This document shows, one piece after another, positions 1 through 14,100 of a stretch of 64,000 nt of DNA. The translations under genes and the position numbers were made by a program. Source of the stretch: Unio delphinus (Eukaryota; Mollusca; Bivalvia; Unionida; Unionidae); the NCBI GenBank assembly GCA_029339505.1, contig JAQISU010000081.1:19378501-19442500 (forward strand), written 5' to 3'. How positions within the stretch are numbered: position 1 is the first letter of the stretch; every line of letters begins with the position of its first letter. Below the pieces are notes generated by a model, which did no database searches, was not told the DNA's origin, and was given only the letters and a program-made list of their open reading frames with translations.

Positions 1-211
1 AACAAAAGCTGCAGGACCACAACACAAATTTACATTTTTAAATTATTCTCCACTTACAAGGGACTTTTTTTTTTTTAACAAAATGTTACAGGTACCAAAA
101 AACTATTGATAGTATTAGGAAATATAGAAAATTATATCTGAAATGAAATCAGTGTATGGCATTAATGTGTACAACACATACATAGGAAAGTGGTAAGAAT
201 GTCCTACTCAC

Positions 212-358
212 CAAATATTTATTGAGTGGTGCATTTGTGAGAAGGGAGACAATCCTGAGAACCACCTGACCATTATCTACCAAGACCGAGAAGTATGGCA
301 GAGCAGAAGCAGGGCTCGCAATTCTGTAGGTTAGTTGACTAAACAGCCCACCTGGTAT
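212..358 (-). CDS. PCDH15-like: E32: EC14, last exon in window
   Basis: Residues 1534-1582: Q-L-T-Y-R-I and P-Y-F-S-V-L-V-D-N-G. Short phase-0 exon with acceptor GCGACAG and donor |GTGAGT, so the coding sequence goes on beyond the left edge. Confidence 0.82.
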
Positions 359-1392
359 CTGTCGCATAAGAAAAAAATATCCATGCATTATTCGGTAAAA
401 TATGTATTTTTCAAAGCATTCAAGTACTCTTAAGCTACTAGATGATGACATCACTGTATATGCAAGTAAATATAAGAAACATTTTCATTAATATGAATGT
501 CCAACAGATTGCCCAAAAAACTGACCTAATTACAAAATTTAATTACTGTGTAGGGGACAGATAAATGGACAGATGGATTGATGTTGGGTATACAGAAACT
601 TTGGGTACTGCAAGATGCATGCAGACCTTTGCACAATTCAAGGGCCCTTCACTTTATTATATTGCTTTCAAGTGTGTGTATAATGAAAACTTTTTAAATA
701 GTTATAACAATAACTACAGTATTTTGGTGAAACACTTCAACTTACATGCTGGAGATCTTAAAAGTTTTCAAATTAGGACAATAAGAAGTAATAATTATCA
801 TCCATTTTTTTACACCACCTGACTGACATGCTAATCATCAGGCCAGTCACACCTGTCTGATATGTGCTAATAATCAGGTCAGTCACACCTGTCTGATATG
901 TGCTAATAATCAGGTCAGTCACACCTGTCTGATATGTGCTAATAATTAGGCCAGTCACAATTGTCTGATATGTGCTAATAATCAGGTCAGTCACACCTGT
1001 TTGATATGTGCTAATAATCAGGCCAGTCACACCTGTCTGATATGTGCTAATAATCAGGCCAGTTAAACCTGTCTGATATGTTCGAATAATCAGGTCAGTC
1101 ACACAAAAATTGTCTGACATGTCTCATAATTTCAGAATTACAATTAAATATATGCAAAACCATCCTATAACTCTCTATCCCAGCTTGAAAAGGCCACATT
1201 AAAATTATAAAACCTTCATTAAACCTCAAGATCACCCCCCCCCCCAATCACTTACAAAAGCTTGAAGTCACAATCTTGAACAGTGGATGAAACATTGTGT
1301 GATATTATGAATGCACACATGCATGGACAGACAAGATTACAATATTTCCAAATTTTCTCTGGAAAGTGCCATGATAATAATAATACTAATTA

Positions 1393-1427
<35 letters not shown>

Positions 1428-4400
1428 ATAATAATAATAATTATACTACTACTAATAATAATAATATTAATAATAATACTAATTCTAATTCTAAGAAGAA
1501 GAAGAAGAAGACTGTACTATGCAGACCTCAAGACATAATAGTGACATACATACAAATTTACATATCCAATATGTTTAGATGTTCATTCTCTTTAGGGTTT
1601 AAATATAAACATGAAACCTATGTAGGTCTGAGATTACTCTTCTAGCTGACATTGACCTAGATACCATGTGCAAGAGAAGTTAATCAAGAAATCTACGTTT
1701 GATGTTTTCCAGCAATGTATAGTCTTAATAATTTTAGCAAAAGCAGACATATTTTGAATAGCGAATTAACATCAAACATGCAAACTTGAAAGGCTTTATG
1801 CCAGCATGTTTTCATTTAGTCAACAGCTTTAAATCAGTTTTTGTGAGGTTTTGTTTTTTTAATAACAGTGAACATTTCTGACCAGTAGATTGGCATAATC
1901 TATACAAAATGAAAATGTTTTCAAGCTGGAATGCTCTTTAGAAACCTCTGTCCAAAGGAATCATTTGAAAAAAATGTGAAAGTCTTGATGCCAGAATACT
2001 TAATATCAAATTAGCTAAAAATCTGTCCCAAGGTATTTGAGAAGAACAGTTAAAGTTTTTATATTTTTGGTGTCAGCTGCTCTATGTCAGATAGCTTTCA
2101 AGTGTACCAATCTGAAAGGCCTTCATACCAGGATGTATTTCAAGTGTACCAATCTGAAAGGCCTTCATACCAGGATGTATTTCAATTGTACAAATTTTCA
2201 AGGCCTTCATACCAGGATGTATTTCAAGTGTACCAGGATGCATTTCAAGTGAAAAAATCTGAAAGGCCTTCATACCAGGATGCATTTCAAGTGTACAAAT
2301 TTTCAAGGCCTTCATACCAGGATGTATTTCAAGTGAACAAATCAAAAAACTTCATACCAGGATGCTTTCCATCAAGTTTGATTTCATTTGGAACAGTGAT
2401 GATGGAGAAGAATTTGAAAATGGCAATTGCTGATGGACAACTAACAACACAAGCAGGATGCCAGTCCATACCATAATCTCACTTGGCCTTATATTCTGGT
2501 AATCTTTAAACTTATGCTTTGTGATTCAATATAAGTTAAAATTGTAAAATATGCCCAAACACTAAATCTAAAAGATAAATATTTGACCACTGAAAAGTAA
2601 AATAAAAGTTAAAAAATGTGTAAAATTCACTTACACTGACTGCATCACTGTCAGTAGCAGACAGCGTCAAAATGTTTGAGTTCACATTCCTAGTTTCATC
2701 CACCATTGTATTGTATATACTAGGGCTGAATACAGGAGCAGTGTTTCTGTATACATTAACTGTCAATGTAAACGTCTGTGTACCCGTCAAAGAAGGAGTG
2801 CCAAGATCATATGCTTGGAATGTCAACTGTAAGAAAAAGCATTGGTTATGTTAACTATACTATGCTTGCCAAGTCTTTAGAAAACAATTTTCAAAATACC
2901 AATAATATCATCACTTCTTTAACTTTCATTACAAATAGGCAGCCTGCACAGTGTAAGGACCTCTATTCAATTATTCAATTTTACAAGTGGAATATTGCAG
3001 TCAGGTCCATTTCAGACCTACACTGTATAAGGACTGCAATACACTTTACAAGTCAATCCAGACTGTGCTATCAGGTAGATGTATTATCCCTGCACTGTGT
3101 AAGGACCTCTATTGAATTTTACAAGTGAATACAGACATTGCTGTCATGCAGATTTATGGATCTCCATTGTGTAATGACCTCCATTCACTTTTAAAAGTCA
3201 ATATGGACTGTACTGTCTGGTAGATTTGTAGACCTGAACTGTGCAAGGACTGCTATTCATTGTAACACTAGTCAATACATAGATTTACAGAACAGCTTTT
3301 GTGTAGAAAATGACATTTTTATTTCCTATGCCAGCAAAATTAAAAAAAAGTTGTTGAGCACATGTGCATTTCATTATCTCCTTCAATGACTATAGACCTC
3401 ATTGAAAGAATGAGTTTATATTAAAATTTACAAATTTGTTTACTTACGTTGCATTTTAAAGAGAATATCTAGTTTATCAGAGATAGACAGAGCATCTCAA
3501 AGTTCTCCTCAACCACTTTCCAATCCCAAAAAGTAAACTATAATACTGTGTAAGGATGACTTAAATAAGAAAAGAAAAAAAAGAATGAATTGTGGTGAAA
3601 ACACAAAACAGTCTTGATAATATCTCTTGTAATAACCACTCTAATTAATAGCAGTGCTCTACAATTTTTTTTCAGACACAGGCACAGGTCAAGTGGCCTA
3701 AAAAATCACTTCAACAAGTTAAAATTTGATTGTATGATTTTCTGCTATGTTATTATTTTATTTGCAAACAATCGAATCACAATATACTTTTAAAACATGC
3801 CCTGCAAAGGTATCCAAATGCTCTCATAGTTAAAAACGATAGTGAAGTCAAGAGGCACAGAATATTTTTTGTATCACTACCAGTCATTAAAAACAGTAAC
3901 TTCCAGTTTTTGTAAATATGTCATGTCATGGTATTGCATTGTGGATGTGTAAGAATGACAAAAAACACCCATCTTGCATTTCAATAGAACCAATTGCAAC
4001 CAATGTTTGGAATTAAATGGATTAAAATACAATTATTTCAGTTTATTTTTAGGTGAAAAACATTGTATTGGAGACCTTTATAAGTCACTCCACCCCACAG
4101 CTTAACTTAATTGTCAAATAATCACACAGATTCCACTGGATATATTTAACCAGTGATGCATTACCAATTTACCATGAGAAGGGACAGAATATTATTATTC
4201 ATGAAGAACAAGTGAGTAATAATTCTGGCAGCCAGTGAAATATGGAGAACAAAAATAGTACTGTTCATCATTCATCAGACACATGCTTTGCCTCTGAAAA
4301 TGTTTATAAGGCGGAGAAGAATGGAGTCACAGCAGGGAAATGAATATTAATAATTTAGGAGCACATTTCAAGAACTTCAAAATAAAATGTTATATATCAT

Positions 4401-7400
4401 CAACTTAACAAGCATGATAGGCAGCTCACTTAAAATGGGAAAGGTCCAAATTTAGATTAATTGGGGCAACTTGCATTAGGCTATCTGATTTCTTGAGCTC
4501 TAGGTTGGAATGCAACAAGTGTGATAACCAACTTAAGTTCTCGCAATGTTGCAAAAAGCTGTCATTACTGCCCTTGAAAAGACCTTCTAGATTACTGTAG
4601 TATTGCTCATCGACCTTTCAATGATGAAAAGACCTTCTAGATAACTGTAGTATTGCTCATCAACCTTTCAATGATGAAAAGACCTTCTAGATTACTGTGG
4701 TATTGCTCATCGACCTTTCAATGATGACAAGACCTTCTAGATTACTGTAGTATTGCTCATCGACCTTTCAATGATAAAAAGTTAATTTTCAAACACTGTC
4801 ATCAATTGTGTATAAATCCGAGAAGGGCTTTGCTGATAATATGTTTTATCCACAAGATATCAGAATTAAATATTTCATTCATAAAACCTAAGAATATTTT
4901 TGTTAAACTAATGCTAGGTAAAAAGACATTGCAACTCAAGGGGCTTTGTGACATGGAGGCAGATCGTTTGGCAGTTAGCACACTTATCTGCCAGTGTTTG
5001 TAACTCTTCCATGAGCTTTTCATGATGAAGCAATGTATCTCCTAAATTCATTCTTACTGTCAATATTTCATTTGTGCATGCTTTTAATGTTTACCCTGTA
5101 ACTTCAAAGCATTTTTACTCATTGATCTCGCTGAGGTTAATGTAGCTGTATAAATCCCTAGCTAACTAATGATGTGGATTTCAGCCAGTCATAATGATGG
5201 TAAGAAGTTTAGACCTAGGACTTATGTTTGGTAAAACTGCCAGATCCAAGAGACTTATTTTTTATTACTATCATCGGTACTCAAATCGATAATTATGTTC
5301 CTACCATCGGTACAATACTGTGATCCCAGCTACCATTTATCAAACGTCTTTTGATACACCAACATCTGGCATAGTGCTTATGGTGATATTTGTTTTAAAT
5401 TATGCTTCCATTCATGAAGCACTTGACTTTTTTTCTGCCTTAACAGTCAGCATCCATTCATAGCATAATGTGATACTTTTAAATGAAGTTCAATACAAGT
5501 ATGCAAGCAAGAGACCCAACCAGAAGTTAAAATAAATACATAAGCAACACAACAATGAACTAAAATTTCAGGAGGATCATGTTTCTAGCTTTTCAATGAT
5601 TCTATTATTTTTTAAAAAAATTTCAGTATCAGTAAATTAATGATTTTAATACAAAATATTTGTTCTGCAGATGACCCCAAATTGTGCAAACCTGAAACAT
5701 TCTAAAGTTGACCCCAAATTCACCAACCAAATTTCATTTCTCTAATAATTAGTTACTCATGCTAACAGGGCTTTAACCAAAATGTCCAAACAACTGAAAA
5801 GTGTGCAAAATATTGAAAAATTGCTGTCAAGACCTGAAAATCGAACAAGATCAACTAAATATGGATACAAGAAATCATGTAAACATTAACTTGGTTTTAT
5901 TTTAAGTATGGATTTTTTCACAAAATCTACAACAAACTTTTCAGGATGAAATAACAGACACACCCTAAAGCAAAAATAACCAAATAAATTGCAACATAGA
6001 TCCAATAGTTTAGATCTGACTTATTTTTCCCAAAAGAACAGGCCTAGACCTCACTACTTATCATTCTTAAATACAAATAGATCAATATAACTAAATAATT
6101 TATATCAGTTACATGGAAGATGCAGCAACTGCCATATCCATCCTTTTGTAATTAAAAGTACAGATGCAACAAAACATAGAAAACTGGAAACACTTACCCT
6201 GTAAGGAGTTACACCAGGGTCTCTAGTGAGGTCTTTCTTTATGGTTACTTCTCCAGTAGCAGCATTAACCTGGTAATAGTTTTGTCCTTGTGAGGGTATT
6301 GAACCTATTAACCTATAATTTGTTATATTGTTGGGACTTGTGGAATCTCTATCTGTGGCTAAAGGCAAAGTGTATATGACAGAGTCCAAATTCTGGTTTT
6401 CTGGAATCGTCACGGAACCAAACAGTTGGTTTAATGGCCATAAAGGGCTGTTGAAGTTACGAAGAACCTTGACAAACACCAAGGCTGTAGCTTTGCGTGG
6501 GAAGACACCATTGTCTGTTGCTTCTACTCTAATCTGCAAGGAAGGAAATGAACTTCTTGAAAATCTATCCAACTATAAATGTTAAAGCACCATGAACATT
6601 TATTTGGTCATTTTGTTTGACTTCTGCTCCAACTCCAACCTGAAAAGACACTTTCTACATCTATAAAGCAATTGTAGTTATGATATCAAACAAGTAAACT
6701 TGAAAGTTTGATCAACAAGAGAATTCAAAAATTACATTAATTTTCAACACTAACAACCTACAACAGTGGAGATAATTATGTTTACCATATTATATTTCAT
6801 TTGCAACATATTTTACATGCCAAATCAATGGCTAAGGGACCTGTCAACAATTCCTGTGGAATGATACAATGTTGTGATATGTACAGATGTCTAACTTTAT
6901 AAGGCACATTTTCTTAATATACAAGATTAAATCTTTAGCTTAAATGATGCAATCAAAAGCTCCAACTCAATCATTAGTTTTCCATTTCCTTTTCTTTGAG
7001 TAAAATATCCAACTACATCAAAATTCTATGTATTTTTTAAATTTTAAAAATCACTTTGTCTTTCATGAGTAAAACATTCAAATGAACAGGAAATTCATGA
7101 AACACTAAGATGGTGCACAGACAGACACAGAAACACAGATTACCCTGAATGTATCTGTTGAATCACTTGCAAGATTTCCACTGGTGGTGATCTGTCCAGC
7201 CATGCCTCCAGAACTGACAACTGTAAAGAAGTTTGGTGCTGTATCATCTCCAATGATCCTGTATGTAATCTGGTTAAAGTTGCTCTGAAAATTGAATATG
7301 ATATTTACAGTTCCAAATATGAAACATGCGGAAAAATCTTAATTACATGACCTAATTAGTGTAGGAGATATAGGATTCAAACTTAATCAGAAAAGTGACA

Positions 7401-8063
7401 GCAATATTTTAGGCTCCATAAGTAATGTTTTGCATGGCTTAATTTTTATTACTCTTGCAAAAACATTATCACAAATCTTGAAAATCTATTTCCCGGGAAA
7501 GAATACCAATTCACAATAAAAAGCAAAGATGCAAAGACATAAAATTCATATATTATATTTGGTAATTTTACATGTATAATGCTGCCATTCTTCTCACGAT
7601 ATACATTCAGAAATGATTCCTTAATCTAACAAAGGTTGAACCATATATATTTCATTGAACACTCCATATCTTTTACAGAAAACATTAATACTTTTTATAA
7701 AATAGAGTTTAACTTTAAACCATTTAAAAATAATTTATTACAATTTCACTAGACTCTTCATTCAATACATGATTTGTATGGAGATGATTCTCATGGTAAG
7801 TGAACACAGTATGCCAGCAATGTAAATAAGCAATCAAAACATACATTTGTGTCACTGTCTGTTGCTGAAACTTGAACCACATTGGTACTGACTGCTACAT
7901 CTTCTCTTAATTGAACATAGTAGGTTGAATTGAAGTACACGGGAGGTTGATCATTCCTCAGCACATTTACAAAAACAGTGGCTGTTCCAGCACTTCTAGG
8001 TGGTACACCCTTATCTGTCAGGCTCACTGTAAGCTAAAAGACATGAAAATATATTTGCTAAAA

Positions 8064-8135
<72 letters not shown>

Positions 8136-11100
8136 CGATAAAACAATCAGAAAAAGTGACTTTGTTTCAAAGGTAAAAATGTTAATACATTAGGTTACCA
8201 ACATCGTCGAGTGCTCATTAACATCTTTGGAATGTAGTATATGTATTTTGATGACATACAGAAGTATGGATCAAAATGCCAGCAAAAGGTTATCCATCTT
8301 TTTCTTTCTCTTGGCACCTGCAATGGCTTAGTGATTAGCATGCCACTCACACACCAGAGGACTTCGGTTTCAATCCTCCACAAATCAGTCTTAGTCACCT
8401 GCTTTGGAAACATAACTAAGAAAATCACTTTACTTAACCCCACCGTCAAAATACTATGAAGCCAATTAAGTACTGATGTGTCATTCAATGCAAATCAAGC
8501 AAAAAAATACACACCGTCTCTTCTGCAATACTTACTGTGAACAGATTGATTGTTCTGTCCTGAACTGGTGATCTTATGAGGCTGATGACACCATTGTAAC
8601 TGATACTGTCAATTCTAAAGTAGTTCTGAGCCTGTGTATTTCCAGTCAGACGAAATTCTACTTGATTGTCAGGTGACTGGAAAAATAAATATTTTCTTGT
8701 TTTATTACATTAATTTAAAATGTTCAAATTTTAGCACACAAATGTGTACAATTTCACAATTTAATATAAATTAATTTAAGACCAAAAAAAGAGTTTCCAA
8801 ATTTGTACATTTTTCATATAGTAAATATCAAATAAACAATTAAATAATCATTGAAAAAAAGTTAGAGACAAAGGATCAATTTTTTTAGTAGTGTCCCTAC
8901 AAAACAATTAAAATACAGAGATGAAAAGGATATATCGAGTAGTGTCCCTACAAAACAATGCAAATACAGAGATGAAAAGGATATGTTGAGTAGTGTCCCT
9001 ACAAAACAATTAAAATACAGAGATGAAAAGGATATATCGAGTAGTGTCCCTACAAAACAATTAAAATACAGAGATGAAAAGGATATGTTGAGTAGTGTCC
9101 CTACAAAACAATTAAAATACAGAGATGAAAAGGATATGTTGAGTAGTGTCCCTACAAAACAATTAAAATACAGAGATGAAAAGGATATATCGAGTAGTGT
9201 TCCTACAAAACAATTAAAATACAGAGATGAAAAGGATATATCGAGTAGTGTCCCTACAAAACAATGCAAATACAGAGATGAAAAGGATATATTGAGTAGT
9301 GTCCCTACAAAACAATGCAAATACAGAGATGAAAAGGATATGTTGAGTAGTGTCCCAACAAAACAATTAAAATACAGAGATGAAAAGGATATGTTGAATA
9401 GTGTCCCTACAAAACAATTAAAATACAGAGATAAAAAGGATATGTTGAGTAGTGTCCCTACAAAACAATTAAAATACAGAGATAAAAAGGATATGTTGAG
9501 TAGTGTCCCTACAAAACAATTAAAATACAGAGATGAAAAGGATATGTTGAGTAGTGTCCCTACAAAACAATTAAAATACAGAGATAAAAAGGATATGTTG
9601 AGTAGTGTCCCTACAAAACAATTAAAATACAGAGATGAAAAGGATATATCGAGTAGTGTCCCTACAAAACAATTAAAATACAGAGATGAAAAGGATATAT
9701 CGAGTAGTGTCCCTACAAAACAATTAAAATACAGAGATGAAAAGGATATATCGAGTAGTGTCCCTACAAAACAATTAAAATACAGAGATGAAAAGGATAT
9801 GTTGAGTAGTGTCCCTACAAAACAATTAAAATACAGAGATGAAAAGGATATATTGAGTAGTGTCCCTACAAAACAATTAAAATACAGAGATGAAAAGGAT
9901 ATGTTGAGTAGTGTCCCTACAAAACAATTAAAATACAGAGATGAAAAGGATATATTGAGTAGTGTCCCTACAAAACAATTAAAATACAGAGATGAAAAGG
10001 ATATATTGAGTAGTGTCCCTACAAAACAATTAAAATACAGAGATGAAAAGGATATGTTGAGTAGTGTCCCTACAAAACAATTAAAATACAGAGATGAAAA
10101 GGATATGTTGAGTAGTGTCCCTACAAAACAATTAAAATACAGAGATAAAAAGGATATGTTGAGTAGAGTCCCTACAAAACAATTAAAATACAGAGATGAA
10201 AAGGATATGTTGAGTAGTGTCCCTACAAAACAATTAAAATACAGAGATAAAAAGGATATGTTGAGTAGTGTCCCTACAAAACAATTAAAATACAGAGATG
10301 AAAAGGATATGTTGAGTAGTGTCCCTACAAAACAATTAAAATACAGAGATAAAAAGGATATGTTGAGTAGAGTCCCTACAAAACAATTAAAATACAGAGA
10401 TGAAAAGGATATATTGAGTAGTGTTCCTACAAAACAATTAAAATACAGAGATGAAAAGGATATGTTGAATAGTGTTCCTACAAAACAATGCAAATATAGA
10501 GATGAAAAGGATATATCGAGTAGTGTCCCTACAAAACAATGCAAATACAGAGATGAAAAGGATATGTTGAATAGTGTTCCTACAAAACAATGCAAATATG
10601 GAGATGAAAAGGATATATCGAGTAGTGTCCCTACAAAACAATGCAAATAGATAGATGAAAAGGATATATTAAGTCGTGTCTCTTGGAAGTATACCTGTAC
10701 ACAGTCAATAACAATTAAGCTTTCTAACAGATATGATGGGAAGAGAAAACAAAGTCAAAATAACTCAACTGCACCAAGCTTTGCAGATTTATTATTATTA
10801 CGTCATAAAAGAAAACACTATTTGCATCCATGTTTTCAAGTTATAGACTTTATTGGTTTCAATACAACATGCAAAGATCTCACTGTCCAATACAACATCT
10901 GAGATATTCTGTTATACTGGTAATCATCATACAAATGATCAGTTATGTATTTGTTATACAGGTAATCATCATCCAAATGACCATTTATGTATTTGTTATA
11001 CAGGTAATCATCATCCAAATGATCAGTTATGTATTTGTTATACAGGTAATCATCATCCAAAAGATCAGTTATGTAATACTATAATGGATAATGTGTACAA

Positions 11101-14100
11101 GAGCTAATGAAGGTCCATCGTGAGTAAATGATATATTCATTCAAAATTTTTAAATTCTATCAAACCAATAACTACAGCACAATTTCTTCATGAATAATTT
11201 GAACCTTTCATTTCTTTTTCAAACTTGTCACCATTGTTTCAAATATGTACTGTCTAAATGACTTGATTCTCATTAAGTATATTCTTTACAGATGTAAACT
11301 ACTCAGTGAACCAATCTGTTATACAAGTGCTGAAAAACTTCAATGGAACCAAGGATCAGATTTATAATTCTTACCTCAATGAAAGTACAAAACAAAAAAC
11401 TCACCAAGATATCCAGATCTTCAGCAGACAGGGTGAATACTGCTTGTCCAAGTGGATCATTCTCAGTGATTGAAATCGTGGTCTGGAGATTTAATGGAAG
11501 GTTTAACCATCGTGGATCTTGAAGGTTACGATTTACATTCACTGTCACAGTTGCTGTGGCTGTTTTACTTACAATACCAGCATTATCTTTGGCAGTGATT
11601 GTAAGCTGAAATTAAAAGGTCATAATATGTCAAAAAACTGTGATATATTATGCAAATGTACAACACTTATGCTGAATGGCAAAATTAGAACACAATTACT
11701 ATTACAGGTGCTTTCTATCAGCCAAGCCATATTATAAGAGAAAAAAAAATCTAATTTTCACCTAAAGTAAAGCTGAAAACATTATATATTAGGATTACAA
11801 AAACTATAAAACATAATTGTATGCATTTTTAATTAACCATTTTATTTTGAACATCAAGGCTGCGAAGAAATATTACAATATACACAAACTAAAAGAAACC
11901 AAGACATTTTATATTCCACCTATCACAGTTCAAACCTTGTTAAAGATAATAAATTAAAGAAAAAAGGCATACTCACATAGTAAGTCCTTGATGTGTCCTT
12001 AGTCAACTGGTCAATTGTGATGATGTTAACACCATTGCCAGCTGGAACAAGTTGGAAATAGCGACTGGCTATGCTGTCTCCCAGCAGCAGATAATTCAGT
12101 CTTCCATAGTCTCCCTGAAATATTATACAGCCTCCAATAAATTGTTAAACAACACAAATATATTAGGACTGCTCCAGTAAAACATACATGGGACCCAGGG
12201 AAGGCACTTTTAATCTGGGGTACTCACCCATAGATTAAATTAGAATTTTCTTATAATTTTAATATGTCAAAGTACACTGGTATATACGTTTAAAAAACTA
12301 TTTTTCCTGGGTAATAAATCTATTTAAATGGAACAGCGCTTATTAAAAATACAGTTATTCTGAAGTGTTCATACTTTTATATTTTACACTGCTTGTTCTT
12401 GATGCTGAAAATGTTTCACACAGGATAATGAAAGAATCTAAAGATGTGACCAAGTTTTTCATATCTACTTGTTTCCCTCCATGTTCTGACTAAATGAAAC
12501 TTTATCTTGATCAAGACTGAATAAAACTTAATTTCCCAGATTAAGTATTGAGCCTACACTATAAAGGAACCTACCCATAAAATTCAGCTAACACTATTAT
12601 CTTAACCACCTCATGATTTAGTACAGCAAAGATCACAACCAGCCAACTATAAAGGAACCTACCCATAAAATTCAGCTAACACTATTATCTTAACCACCTC
12701 ATGATTTAGTACAGTAAAGATCACAACCAGACTACTATAAAGGAACCTACCCATAAAATTCAGCTAACACTATTATTTTACCCACCTCATGATTTAGTAC
12801 AGTAAAGATCACAACCAGACTACTATAAAGGAACCTACCCATAAAATTCAGCTAACACTATTATCTTAACCACCTCATGATTTAGTACAGTAAAGATCAC
12901 AACCAGACTACTATAAAGGAACCTACCCATAAAATTCAGCTAACACTATTATCTTAACCACCTCATGATTTAGTACAGTAAAGATCACAACCAGCCTACA
13001 CTATAAAGGAACCTACCCATAAAATTCAGCTAACACTATTATCTTACCCACCTCATGATTTAGTACAGTAAAGATTACAACCAGCCTACTATAAAGGAAC
13101 CTACCCATAAAATTCAGCTAACACTATTATCTTAACCACCTCATGATTTAGTACAGTAAAGATCACAACCAGACTACTATAAAGGAACCTACCCATAAAA
13201 TTCAGCTAACACTATTATTTTACCCACCTCATGATTTAGTACAGTAAAGATCACAACCAGACTACTATAAAGGAACCTACCCATAAAATTCAGCTAACAC
13301 TATTATCTTAACCACCTCATGATTTAGTACAGTAAAGATCACAACCAGCCTACTATAAAGGAACCTACCCATAAAATTCAGCTAACACTATTATCTTAAC
13401 CACCTCATGATTTAGTACAGCAAAGATCACAACCAGCCAACTATAAAGGAACCTACCCATAAAATTCAGCTAACACTATTATCTTAACCACCTCATGATT
13501 TAGTACAGTAAAGATCACAACCAGACTACTATAAAGGAACCTACCCATAAAATTCAGCTAACACTATTATTTTACCCACCTCATGATTTAGTACAGTAAA
13601 GATCACAACCAGACTACTATAAAGGAACCTACCCATAAAATTCAGCTAACACTATTATCTTAACCACCTCATGATTTAGTACAGTAAAGATCACAACCAG
13701 ACTACTATAAAGGAACCTACCCATAAAATTCAGCTAACACTATTATCTTAACCACCTCATGATTTAGTACAGTAAAGATCACAACCAGACTACTATAAAG
13801 GAACCTACCCATAAAATTCAGCTAACACTATTATCTTAACCACCTCATGATTTAGTACAGTAAAGATCACAACCAGCCTACACTATAAAGGAACCTACCC
13901 ATAAAATTCAGCTAACACTATTATTTTACCCACCTCATGATTTAGTACAGTAAAGATCACAACCAGACTACTATAAAGGAACCTACCCATAAAATTCAGC
14001 TAACACTATTATCTTAACCACCTCATGATTTAGTACAGTAAAGATCACAACCAGCCTACTATAAAGGAACCTACCCATAAAATTCAGCTAACACTATTAT

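Noticed and set aside
4802..5023. Overlapping 65- and 73-codon frames in intron 30
   Set aside because: No motif could be tied to a known family and the frames overlap on opposite strands.
8306..8445. A tRNA gene
   Set aside because: A and B boxes are present but no closed acceptor stem or clean anticodon arm is visible; a SINE head fits better.
8862..10650. Open frames of 594 and 555 codons on opposite strands
   Set aside because: Both result from a stop-free 51-bp unit repeated about 35 times inside an intron; no start context, splice link or domain.
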